Assembly (NCBI GenBank): GCA_036897445.1
Contig: JAYMTL010000092.1
Location: forward strand, 17,658-81,657
Length of the DNA: 64,000 nucleotides
Origin: Pelargonium tetragonum
Lineage: Eukaryota > Streptophyta > Magnoliopsida > Geraniales > Geraniaceae
Direction: 5' to 3'
Part shown: in pieces, positions 13,201 to 24,336 of the stretch
Position numbering within the stretch: the first letter of the stretch is position 1
Layout: every line of letters starts with the position of its first letter
Made by a program: the position numbers and the translations under genes
Notes under the pieces: model-generated
The model's database searches: none
The model's input: only the letters and a program-made list of their open reading frames with translations
What the model was told of the DNA's origin: nothing

Positions 13201-16200
13201 GATTAAGGTATTCCTTATTTTTATTAAATTAAAATAGTTATAGTTAGTAGGTTGCCAGAACAAATTTTACAGGGGTTGGTTTATGAAATTTGCTTAGCGC
13301 TCTACTATTTAATTGTCTTTGCCGTAGCTTAGTAAAGCAATTACTAAAATTTTTTACGAAAAGTATACTTGCCCAGGCTTCTTTGTTTTTTATCAATTCT
13401 AGATTCTTGTGATAAAAGGGCCTATTCTATACCCTATAACTTATCCTATCGTTTTTTTCGAGTATAAATGAAACCTTAACCATGGGAGGCAGTTCGATTC
13501 GCGTAAATTCTTTTTTAATGGAGCCCCGTTCTTTCTATAGGAAAAAAATCTCTCTTTCTTGATGCCTAGACTCACAGTTTCTTACTCAGACTACTACACT
13601 TCCAACCTAGGACTCTCTTAAAAGCTAGACCTGTTTTTTTATCTTTGATCTAAAAAGAAGTTGTAAGTAGTAGAATTTGCACAAATCCATATTATAAAAT
13701 AAAAGCTAGTCTTATATTAGATTTTTAGACACTTGTATTATCGCCCTTTGTAGAACTGGATTTTAAAGTAGAAAATCCTTGTTATAGTACCCGCCTTATT
13801 TATCCTTAATCTAGTCGTTTGCTGGTTTAATACACACTAGCTTTTATTCTCCGGTTTTTATAACAAAAGCTAAACAGTGCTTTTTTTATTTATATGAACA
13901 ATAATAAGGAAACCTTGTAACCATTAAATTTGGAGACACGCGCCCTTAATTAGGCAATAGACTATTAAAGATAAATTTCGAATGGTGTAAGATATAGAAT
14001 TCCGATTCGATAGGGAAATGATAAAAGTTGTATATACCATTTATTTCTGTGACTAAGACAAGGGTTCTTTTGTGTACTTGTCTAGGTTTTTCCTTGAATT
14101 TTAGTTATAAGCGGGTATAATGGCTTAATTGGTTACCAAAAAAAGCCTTACATGAGGATGAAGGTATTAACGGGCATCCTACTATCTATTCGGACTAAGC
14201 CTTTCTCTAGAAAAGCAGCTAATCCTGTAGCATATAAAAATTTTTAGTAGGTATTCAACACACATTTTATACCTAGCTGGCAGGAGAGTTCTAAATCATT
14301 CTAGCTTCACTAACTTACTAAAATCCCCGGCGTGGTAAAGCTTTTGATAGACTTTTTTAAAAACCCTACCTCCAATTATAGAGGTTGTTTTTGTCTTATA
14401 TCAAGCTTTATTTATAAGTGGACTTTTACTGATTAACACCAGCATAGTTTTAGTAACTGGATAATTTTTGATAATTAATAAAAAGAAGTGGCCTTAGTAA
14501 TTATAGACATTTCTAGCTAAACTCTTCGCCTTTGATCAGAAGCAGTAATTAAAACTAAGAGAAGAGGTGAAGCCCTTTTTTAATCAGGGAATCCCCCAGG
14601 TAATTATGGAACATATGAGTCTAGCTCTGTTTCCCGTTAAGATAAGGAGGTCCAAAGTATATATAAAGCACAGAAGGAAGTATTCAGGGGGATTCTATGA
14701 GAGTATTAAGCAGCATCTTTATGGCAGGATCCTCTTATTCTAGAGAGTTCTCTATATGGGCGCCCTTAAAAGCTAATAGGGTCTTTCTTTTTTATTACAT
14801 TTTAAGAAATTGCTGCGGGTTTCTCTCTAACTTTTATTTACGACTCAGGCAACCTTTTAAAGCTAATAACACTTGAGATAGGGGCAATTACTACTGTTAA
14901 AGTCTTCATCATACCCCACCTTGAATTTTAAATAACCCGTGGTGGTTCTACGATCGTGCAAGTTATGCTAGCTTTAAGGTACCTCTCTTGTTTTCTATTC
15001 AACAGAAGTCCTTTTCCCGAGCTCGTTGTCAGGGATTAAGAGTGAAATTCTAGGGAATCCTGTATATAACTAACAGGTTCTAATCTAGTAAATTAATAAC
15101 AATTTTAATATAGAGAAAAACTTACACGACATACAACACTATAGAAACGAAGGAGAACCCTTTTTATCTTATCTAAGCAATACGCTTCTGATAAGGAAAA
15201 GTCGCTTTCTTACGCCGAGCAAGAAGTTTTCAATTTCTCTCTTCTACAAAGAGTACGTCTTTTGATTACATTGTTTACTGAGTCTCTTGGTTGGTACTTT
15301 TCTCGTGGTACCCTACACAGCTAGGTTTGAACAGTTTGATCCCTTATAATTATAAAAAGATTGAAAAATTCCTTTTCACTTTCATGATTAGCCTTAGAAC
15401 TCTCTGACTATTTAGTACTTAGGAGACTCACTTAAGCCTTCGCTCTTTACTTTTTATAGTTTTTGCTTCTATTGTATTAGGCTCATTTCCTGAAAGAAAA
15501 TTTCTCTCTTGCCTTTTTCTGTTTGGTTTAGCAAATAAGTTTATTCTGCTCTGTCTGATGCGTGTTATAAAAGATACCATCTTACAATAACAATATACTG
15601 ATAGTACTTAATTATACCCACAAGTGGGCACACCTTTTTCTTTGTAAGAGATAGACTTTGCTATTCAGAAATCGAATGAATAAAAGGGAATCCCTAATTT
15701 TAAGGTCCGCTAAAACCCTTTTACCAGCTGAGTCAATAAAAGCTTGCTTTAAGACACCAGTATCCTGGTTAACGTATAATATTAAATACTACTGACAAGG
15801 GCTTCGCACCTCTGCCTTTCGAAAAAGGGAAGGTAATGTAATTAATGATACAAGAACAGTACACGCTATAAAAGGAACTCAAAAAAGAAGATTACCCTCG
15901 GAAATAAGCACTCAAATTTTATATGGAATATATGAGGAATTTAACAAAAAGGCAACATAATTGGGGCAGGAAACTTGTTAAGTGGTGAAAAAGACCCTGT
16001 TAATTAAATAATAAAAAGTCTTAGATTCAAGTCCTGCTTATTCTTTGGTAGTACAAACCCGATTTTCTTCCGGTTGGGATTTTTATGTATATAAAGTTTT
16101 TTTAGCCGATACTAGCTTCCTATTCCGGGTATATAAGTTGTATATAAGTTAAACTATCCTTCTTCGAAAGAGCTTTCACAGAGGTGAGGTATAGAATTCC

Positions 16201-19139
16201 CGGCAATACTAACATATATAAGCTGTTAGTTTAGAGGAAACAAGAATTAAGTAACACCGCCTTGAATTGAACATCATGTTAAGAGTCCCTTGCTCACAAG
16301 ATTTATTGATCTAAATTTGTATCTGATGCCTATATAATTGTAGGAGAAAGTGTAGGTATGCAATGTAGATCAACTAAGGAGTTCCTTTGTTTGCATATGG
16401 TATAAGATAAATTTAAACGAACAGGCTATGCTGTATATGTTGGAGGCGGGACCATACTAAAGGGCGTAATCAAAAAGTAATTTAGGCATTGACTTGTGAT
16501 AAGGGTGCTCTAGTAAAACTTAAGGATTTCTTTCTATGAAATTTTTTTAGGAACTCCTACTTATAAAAAAGTGAATTGGCAGTAAGGGTTCATAATTCTG
16601 ATCTGAGACTAGGGTGTTGCTATAATATATGTAGAATATCCCGTTTATTTGAATAAATACGCAGTAGGGGAAAGGCTTACAAAACCCCCGGGCTAGAGAC
16701 CTTTATTCCACACGGAATTCTTGGTTAATACAAAAAAAGCCATAATTAAGGTATCTCTTAAAGTTTTTTCTAAATTTAATACAGATTGTATAAGGCCGGA
16801 AGATCTGTGCTACTTTTAAAAGCGGTGCTACTTGAAAGAAGAAGACTCTCTTAAGACCTTATTTATTACCCCAAAAATAGGTTTGGTTTTACTAATAGAT
16901 TTAGCGTAGCTAGGATAAAACAAGAAGTATAGTTTTTATGAAACCTTGTAATTTATAAGATTTATAGGGTAGTCCTCAGTATAAACAGTGTAAACCGGCA
17001 CCTAAATTACCTATTATATACTATGACAGGAAAAAGCTCCCTCTATTATGTTTCAAATTCTAGTCTATTTTTGACATTGCTCGGATTTAACTTAATTTCA
17101 AGAGCAAAGTAAGATATTCAAAATTATCAAGTTTGGGGTTCACTTGTTAGATGGGTCCGTCAGCAGCGAAAAATATACTATGAGACAACAGAATTGCTTT
17201 TTTGATATTAATGTAAAGAAATACGGCTTACTGTAATTAAAACTCTATCTAGGTGGGGTAAAATTACGAGTTATGGCTTTAAATGTATAAAAAATTGTTC
17301 TGACGATTTAGTCGACTGAAGCCAGTCAAAAACCTAGTAGTAAATAAAAGCCTTTATCTGTAAACAGTAAAGTCATATGAAAAAAAGTCTAAGTTTTTTA
17401 GAGTTACAAAAAAAGCTGTTAAGAATTAGAAAATTACCCGGGATTAAACAAAAAAGCTAATATTTACGTTCTTTAACGTATCGGAAATCAGCTTTGTTAC
17501 TTAAAAAGAATAATAGTGATTTAGGCAAGCACTAAGCCCCTATTGGAATCAAAATCAAAATATTATAATTGTGTCTTTAAGTATCCTATCAAACAAGGAG
17601 CCTTTCTCTAGTTTGGAGCCCTTTTATCTTGAAATTTTGGGCCTTAATGACATAAATTGTATATTAATTCGTTTTATATGAAATCTGAAAGAGTGCTTCG
17701 CTTTATAATTTCACCGTTGGATTCTGAAATCCCAAGGAAGCCTAAAATAAAAGAGGTTTTTCGTATTGGTTTTTAGCATAGGACATATATATTTTCGCAT
17801 AAGTAACAGCTTTTTAAGTATGGGGCTCCTTTTGTACTTTAGTTATAGTCAAGTAAATTCGGCAGTATCCTTTAATCTATACAACCTAGAATTTGCCCCT
17901 CCACAAAGGGACAAGAAGTAGAGGCCCGTGCTCTCTCATTATGAGAATAGGAATTAGTATTATTCGACTGAAAACTACTCAAAACTCAAATCTTTATCTT
18001 TATTTATAAATTTGAGGACTTCTATTAGGTGTCTATTTGCCGCGCCTTTCAATTATATAATATAGAGTTAAAGTCTCATCTAGTATATTTGAGCCAAATT
18101 CCGGAATTTTTCTGACTTATGCCGAGGACTTCTTAGTGGATTTTGTCTATCTCAGCTTAATATCACGTTGTTTTACCTTGTTATACTACCCTGGTCATCT
18201 CGGAATTATTAAAGGCATAGTGATAGGGTAAATATCAGATACTCGAGTCGAATTTTAGTTAAACCGTACTGGTTAAGGTTTACTTTATAAAGACTAAGAC
18301 TTGAAACCTGAGTTAACAAAGGGAGTTGAATAAATGTTAACGCTTTGAATGCCTTATACCTATTGCTTGGAATTTTTTTATCCTAAGAAAATTTTTTAAG
18401 CTTTCAAAAAAGGCTACTGCGGGAGACCTGGCGCTGTTATTATAACTGAATAGATAAAACCTCCACATTTGCAATTTAAAAAGCTTTTTTTGTACCTGGA
18501 CAGACTGGCCTATCTCCTTTTTATTGGTATAAGTTTCATAGAAATGTGTATAAGATGTAGTAAAAGATTTATAAAAAGGAATATCTAACATTCTTTGAGC
18601 AGACTTTGAAAACCCTAGTAAAAGCCCTAGAACCCAGTGTCTTTAGCGCTTAGTAAAGCGGAGGTCTCCGAAACCAAAGATAAGATATTTGTAAAAGCTT
18701 AGTCTAATATCTGAGGATTGCCAAAGGAAAAAAATCTGTAACAATTATTAGTATATAGGCTCCGCTAAAATTTTTTATAGGACCCCTGTCTTTTTCTACT
18801 AAAGTTTTTGGTTTTGACCCCTCCTCTTATACACTTGACAGTATTCCTGGCTCTAGCTACAAAAAAAGGGGTGTCGGAATCACTTAGGTAAAGAATTGCC
18901 TGCCCTAGTTGATATGGGGTCTTCTTGTACCCTGTAGCTAATGTGGTATTACTTTTTTTATTGGTTACTATTAATTAGATATTGCACTAAGTATAGTTGT
19001 TTAAGGATATTCCTCCTGTTCTCTGCAGTTACTAATAAATAGGATAGAGACTTAATAGAGTATTGTAATGCTATACCTGACTGCAGGCATCAGAGGAAGG
19101 GATAAGGTGCTGAGTATACCAATATCCACGTATTCACAT
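10251..19139. other. Gene-free AT-rich DNA, majority texture
   Basis: No supported gene is present. Frames of up to about 87 codons occur, including a 68-codon ATG frame at 12309-12515 with two hydrophobic stretches separated by a lysine-rich patch. Such hydrophobic and lysine frames are common by chance in T- and A-rich DNA, and no family could be recognised. The stretch holds one copy of the 15-mer repeat (15831), GGAACTCC at 16550 and GGAGTTCC at 16378. Two weak tRNA-like scraps (14111 and 15965-16038) are treated as findings. Otherwise I see nothing. Confidence 0.65.
15831..15845 (+). repeat. Dispersed 15-mer AGGTAATGTAATTAA, copy 1
   Basis: The exact word AGGTAATGTAATTAA also occurs at 32270-32284 and 35238-35252, in the same orientation. 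Copies 1 and 2 match over 17 bases (AAGGTAATGTAATTAAT, here 15830-15846). With base frequencies near 35 % GC, three exact 15-mers in 64 kb are expected by chance at roughly 0.001, so this looks like a true repeat or conserved site. Its role is unknown. A promoter or protein-binding site is possible, but no adjacent gene supports it. Confidence 0.6.
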
Positions 19140-20500
19140 TCTCGATTGCTTAATACCTTCCATAATACGTATAACTAGAGTTTAGTCTTACTTGCTTTCT
19201 TCTTCTGTATCCCAACTTCTTTTGTACTCTTAATCTAAAATACCTATTTTCTTAAATGCTAGGCCGGAACTCTTTTGTATTTGTATCCGCTTTAGGGCTA
19301 TAACTTTTCTCAGAGTCTTTGTCTTGTGAAGTTTGGTACCTATCTTTTTTTAGTCATACCCACTTAAGAGCTATATCCGCAATCTTTGTAGCTGTACCGT
19401 TTTCTTTCTTATCTTTAGCTTGGCTAAACTAAAGTAGGTAACTCTTAAGTTGGGCTATATTATAAAAGAACTTTCCAGGACACATAAGTAACCGATTAAG
19501 AACTACTCATTAAGGAACGCATTCGCGCGCGAGGAAGATCTTCGATACCTTAACCCGTTATTATATAAATACTTAATTTAGCAAGACATTGGTTAATTTC
19601 CTTCTAGTAAGGAAAGCTTAGTTAATAGTATTTCCCGGTAGTTTTCATTCCCGTGTTCTAAATTCTTTGTATAAGACTCCTTGTACTGGTGTTTATTTAG
19701 GACTTCTTGCTTATCTTCCTATGGTTTTGGTTTTCTTAGTTTACCCTTATATGAAAACTTTAACTAGAAAGCAAGTAGAACATGAGTCGCCTTTACTTAA
19801 TAACTTTAACCTTCTAAAGAAGGCCTTGACTGTATCCTAATTTTAATCTTAATACCGGGACCTATTTAATTGCAACGCCTTACTCTATACCACTTTATTA
19901 AGATCTAAAATCTTCTTGCTTTTGTATTACCTTATTTGACTTTGTTACCCTACCTATTATAGAGCTATTATACCCCCTTAAGCTCCCTTCGTTAATTAGA
20001 TTGGGAAATAAGTACTTAAACTAGTACGAACTTACTAACTAGGCAAGGAGGTCTTAGACGGATTAATAGCTACTATATACTATATTAGGAAGTGCGCAAG
20101 GTATAAAACTCCAAAAAGGGAGGAAAAATCACTTAGATAATAATGACTTCTTTTCTCTGTCTCTACTTTCTTAAGTGACATCTTGTCTCAGAAGTTTCTT
20201 TCATTCTTCTTTTAGCGGTTAGTGGACTGATTTTGTTCCTATCAGTTCTTGTCTACTTTTTTCTAGGTCAAGCGGAGTGTTTGGAATGACCGTCGGTTCA
20301 AGTCCTCCCATTCCTATGCTTTTTCTTTGTTTTATCCTTTTGTTATTCTTCTTCATTCTTATTCTTGTTTCTATTTGTTTTTTTTGTCTTCTTTCTTCTA
20401 TTCCACTCTTTCTACCTTTTCAGTGACATTGTATATAATCAGTTCCTTTTCCTGCATATAAATTTCCTCTGATTCGGCATACTTTCTCTTATGGGAATTG
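19140..20500. other. Pyrimidine-rich strand-asymmetric island
   Basis: The plus strand is rich in T and C with few purine runs, especially at 19180-19480 and 20130-20420 (words such as TTCTTCTGTATC at 19200-19211). That 12-mer is the complement of GATACAGAAGAA at 10003-10014 in the A-rich island, so this may be the same kind of DNA in opposite orientation, although one 12-mer match could be chance. The longest frames are short and I recognise no gene. Around 20283-20310 a 6-bp stem (GGAATG paired with CATTCC) encloses a tRNA T-loop-like GGTTCAAGTCC, but no cloverleaf can be completed. Confidence 0.45.
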
Positions 20501-21879
20501 GTAAGGTTTCTCTTCGGATATAAAATTCAATTATGACTCATTTAAGAAAAGGATCGAATGAATGAAGAATTGTTGGCTAGCTTTATTCAATTTCTTTTTG
20601 TGCCTGTATGATTCCTAAAGCAAAGGGAAAAAGAGGGCTCCCTTTTTCTCCTCAGTTTTAGGAAGTCCTGAGTATCCTCTTTCTCTTATTTACAGACTAT
20701 TCTTAGAACTCTTTTTAAAGTCTCTCCAGTTTAGTAACAGTAATAACCCCTTATTTGGATCAAAATCCCGTAAGTAGCTCAGTGCAAAACATCCTACTTC
20801 TCCAAAGATCCTTACATTGCAGCTCGCTTCTTATTCTAGTTCCCGTAATCTGATCTTGTTTGACTCTATATCATCTATCAAGCGATATATTCCCCTTAAA
20901 TCTTGTTCTATTCTATCAAGTCAATGAATTTCACTGGGTTCATTATAGGAATTAAATACCCTTCTTTTATTGAGTAAGAGGTTCCAGTCATATTCATAGT
21001 CCTAAAATCGTGTTTTCCGATCCGATACTTATAGTCTTCCCTTTTTTCGAGAGCCTGATTATGGAAAATTTTTATAGCCCGACCTTTACCAGTAGCTATA
21101 CTTATGGGATCTTTTTAGCTGTCTTAATAGCTAGGATAGTTAGGGTTGTATTACCCTCTCTTCTTGTTAGGAGTAGTCTAAAGAATAAAGATAACCTTTA
21201 GAAAGTAAGCTTCCTTATTCTGCATTCTGCTAGCCTTTGGAATATAGAAAAGAAATATCTAATAAGGATTAAAACGAACGTAAAAAGAGCCAGATACTAC
21301 GCCTTAAGGGAACTCTACATTCTTTTTAGAGTTAGCTAGTCATTCTATAGAGGGTACCTATTCTAGAGGCATATTCCTGTAAGCAAGTATCTGAGCCTTT
21401 TCATTATCATAAAATTCTCATATATGTAGGGTTATTTCTTGCTTAACTTTTCGGCTCTAAGGTCAACAAGGTAGAGTTTTCAATTCTGAAAACTGAGTCT
21501 AGGTTTACAATAGAGAGTCTACTCTCTCAAGGGTACATTTTCCAAGCAAGTAAGTTAAAAGGTGAATAATAAAACATAAAGTAAGACCTGACAAGGGGCA
21601 ATTGGACTGAAGAATTCCGTAGAAAGTCAAGTCATTTCAGAGAAAGGGGAGGCTTCTCTCTTATTTGTATATTTGGATTCTGGTTAAAGGTAATTGGTTT
21701 CTCACAATGAGAGCTGTAGAGGTATTATCAAGAAAGTTTAGGTATGCATGAGATTGGTATAGTTATGAGTAATGAACTTCAGCCAAGTACTGTTTAGGAA
21801 AGAAATGGTTTAGGTATTAAAGTGGGGTAATCGAGGAATTCAAGGTCATAAGTTAAAGGTTGCTGGTATTCTATCACAC
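20501..21879. other. Gene-free transition DNA
   Basis: No gene is supported. A 63-codon frame at 21010-21201 is hydrophobic but matches no family I know and is within chance length. The texture shifts from T-rich back to mixed, then to the repeat-bearing island that begins near 21.88 kb. I see nothing else of note. Confidence 0.6.
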
Positions 21880-22203
21880 TAGGTCCTCGTGAGTACTTGC
21901 TAATAGAGTAACAAATGCTATAACTATAATAAGTACAGGCTATAGACTACTCTATAACTAAGATAAGAGACTTTAGACTATAAAGACTCTAGATACACTC
22001 CTAGCAACACCGGTTTCAAGGACGCTTTCAACTATCCTCTTAGAAATATGTAATAAGGATTCCTACGGTGTAATAATTATCTCATTCTAACTAGACTCTA
22101 ACTGCCGAACTAACGAGAGACTATAACTCTAGAAAGATTCTGAACTCTATTTGCAATTCCTCACAGCCGAACTGATACTATAGACACTTTGAACTGGATC
22201 TCT

Positions 22204-22220
22204 CGAATCAAGCTGACACT
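22204..22220 (+). repeat. Direct repeat R1, copy 1
   Basis: CGAATCAAGCTGACACT is repeated exactly at 22797-22813, 593 bp downstream. The following 15 bases also match at about 11 positions (AATC and TAATAAA are shared). A 17-base exact match within 2 kb is very unlikely by chance, so this anchors the direct-repeat unit. Confidence 0.7.
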
Positions 22221-22478
22221 AGAATCCTAATAAAGCCTGGAAGATCATAACGAAGAAAGGGTAACTCTCAGAATGAAGGAAGAGAGACTATCGAAGCATG
22301 CATGAAGATCAGACAAGAAGATGGTAACCAATTACACAGAATTAAAGGTAAGCTAGTGTTTAAAGTGGAAACTAAGCAAGGAATGAGCTCTTTAATTTAA
22401 TCATAACCGGGATTGATGGTAAGAACCTGAACACAGAACTCCTAATATGATATGCTAAACTGGAAATTCACACTAACG

Positions 22479-22542
22479 GAAACCGGACTATAACATCTAC
22501 CGCTAAAACTCCCTAACATCTCTATCTGAAACCGGACTATAA
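22479..22542 (+). repeat. Short tandem repeat, 49-bp period
   Basis: GAAACCGGACTATAA occurs at 22479-22493 and again at 22528-22542. The word AACATCT also recurs between them, at 22492 and 22516, so the unit is internally repetitive. It looks like a two-copy tandem within the larger repeat island. No gene overlaps it. Confidence 0.65.
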
Positions 22543-22796
22543 AATCCTCTGTTGAAGCCTGTGCTAGGTGATCCCCTTTCCTATTGAGTTGAGAATAGTT
22601 AAGAATGAAAGATGTCAGAATCTTAATAACGCAAGGAAGTTCACTTAGGTGTTAAGAACCCAAACTAGAAATACCACCTAATAATAACTCTTACCACTAA
22701 AATGTATCCTACTGGTCAAGATCCTTCAACAGTGTTCAAAACTAAAGGCCCCGGAACTTGGTAAGGACCTGAATCCAAATAAAGCTAGGAACCTAC

Positions 22797-22813
22797 CGAA
22801 TCAAGCTGACACT
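22797..22813 (+). repeat. Direct repeat R1, copy 2
   Basis: This is the second exact copy of the 17-mer at 22204-22220. It is followed by other words also found after copy 1, including a GAGCTCTT word and CAGAATGAAGG, with altered spacing and some change of order. That fits an old duplication with later insertions and deletions. Confidence 0.7.
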
Positions 22814-24018
22814 TTAATCATAATAAAAGGTACTCAAACTAACAGATACTGTCGATGTTGGGTAAAGGCTCTTAAGGAAACTGAACTTGGAATGGTATGA
22901 GCTCTTAAATCAGAACCAGAATGAAGGCAAGAACTTAGAGAAAGCTACTCACTCTAACTATCATTCTATCCTGTATTTCTGAAACCTGAGCTAAAGCTAA
23001 CTAAACTAACTAGACTTCCATTCCAACCCAACGGAAAATCCTCCTAGTTTCTTAGGACCAAACCCAACTACAAACACAACCTCTTTATAACTATCTAAGA
23101 GCTTTCCCGCCGGAGCTAGAAGACTTCCCAAGTTCCTCTTATAAACTCTTTAACCTGGATCAGAAAGAAAACCTTACCTCTATATACTACAGCCCTTTAC
23201 CAGACGCTTAAACCCTACTTCTCTGTAACAGCTTCCGTACTTGTCACCCGGTGTAGCCCTTAGTCCCAATTAAGAAAACGAAGTCAAATAGAGGTACCAA
23301 ACAAATAAGGATCCTAACAACTATATAGTAATATACCCTTCCTTATAGGATACTCAGTACAAATTCCTAAACAATATATAGTCCAAAGCAAGCTCTTGAA
23401 ACCTGTAACTGACTAATTCGATAAAGGAGTCAATAAATCCTCTCTCATCCGAACCCTAACTAACCTGTCCTCAAGAGGACACCTAAACTCATTAACTTGA
23501 ATGCAAGTGCAGATAGTGAAATAGGTCCAATAGTACATTCACACCTTATAGACACTCTTCTTAGCTAGACTCTGGATCTTAATCCTCGGGGCTTTATCAA
23601 TTCGTTAAGTCTTCCGATCGATGTGTATAGCTGGCCAAGAAATAGAATCTCATCATTCCTAACCTGTATCTCTATCTGAATAAGCCGAGGAACTTAAGGT
23701 AAGGTTGCCAAAATAATAAGAATCAAAGATCCATCCTGCCATGAATCAATCTCAACACTTTACTCTAAATCAAAACAAGGAAATCTTTCAGCTCTATTGA
23801 CAGCAAATGAAGGACTTCTCTAAAATCCACCTGTTGCTAATACACCAAAAGTTGCTAAACTATTAAGAACACAGTCTCTGTCTTTGCAGTCAAAGGTCAA
23901 CTAGGCCAAGGAATGTGAAGGTCTTTATATTGTTTGTACCGGCCAAGCTAGGATTATCTCCAAAGAGGGAACATTCCGATCCGATAAATGTCTTCTTGTA
24001 ATGGTCGGAACAGAAACT

Positions 24019-24336
24019 TCATTCTATTTCCTTGCAAGTGTAATAGGTGGAAACCAAACTTGGTGCTGCTAAAGGAATAACATAATTATAATTAGTAGTT
24101 TTAAAGAAGTTAATGAATTCCTGAGTTTGTGCAGCTTTAGGATAGTGATGGGAGGATAACAATGGTATTCTTGGCTTGGTTGTTCTATCTGTATAGTAAG
24201 TAAAGGAGTTCAGATAAGTAGCTATTAGATTCACTGACTTTGGATAAAGGATAACAGATTCTGATTCTGATTCTCTTCGTGTAAGCCGGCTCAAGAGATA
24301 GTTGGGACTGCAGCTAAATTCTAAGAATGACTTCAA
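24019..24336 (-). other. Longest open frame in the window (105 codons), unassigned
   Basis: This is an ATG-initiated minus-strand frame of 105 codons, the longest in the window. The product would be rich in Ser, Thr, Tyr and Asn, with a short Glu-Ser repeat near residues 22-28 encoded by a GATTCT hexamer microsatellite (24257-24274). I recognise no domain, signal peptide, membrane segment or catalytic motif. The length equals what chance predicts for 64 kb at this composition, and it lies at the edge of a repeat island whose skewed base content suppresses stops on one strand. I would not call it a gene without conservation or transcript evidence. Confidence 0.15.
24257..24274. repeat. Hexamer microsatellite (GATTCT)3
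   Basis: Three perfect copies of GATTCT lie inside the 105-codon minus-strand frame, where they produce the short Glu-Ser repeat. The low complexity here lengthens that open frame and weakens the case that it is a gene. Confidence 0.8.
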
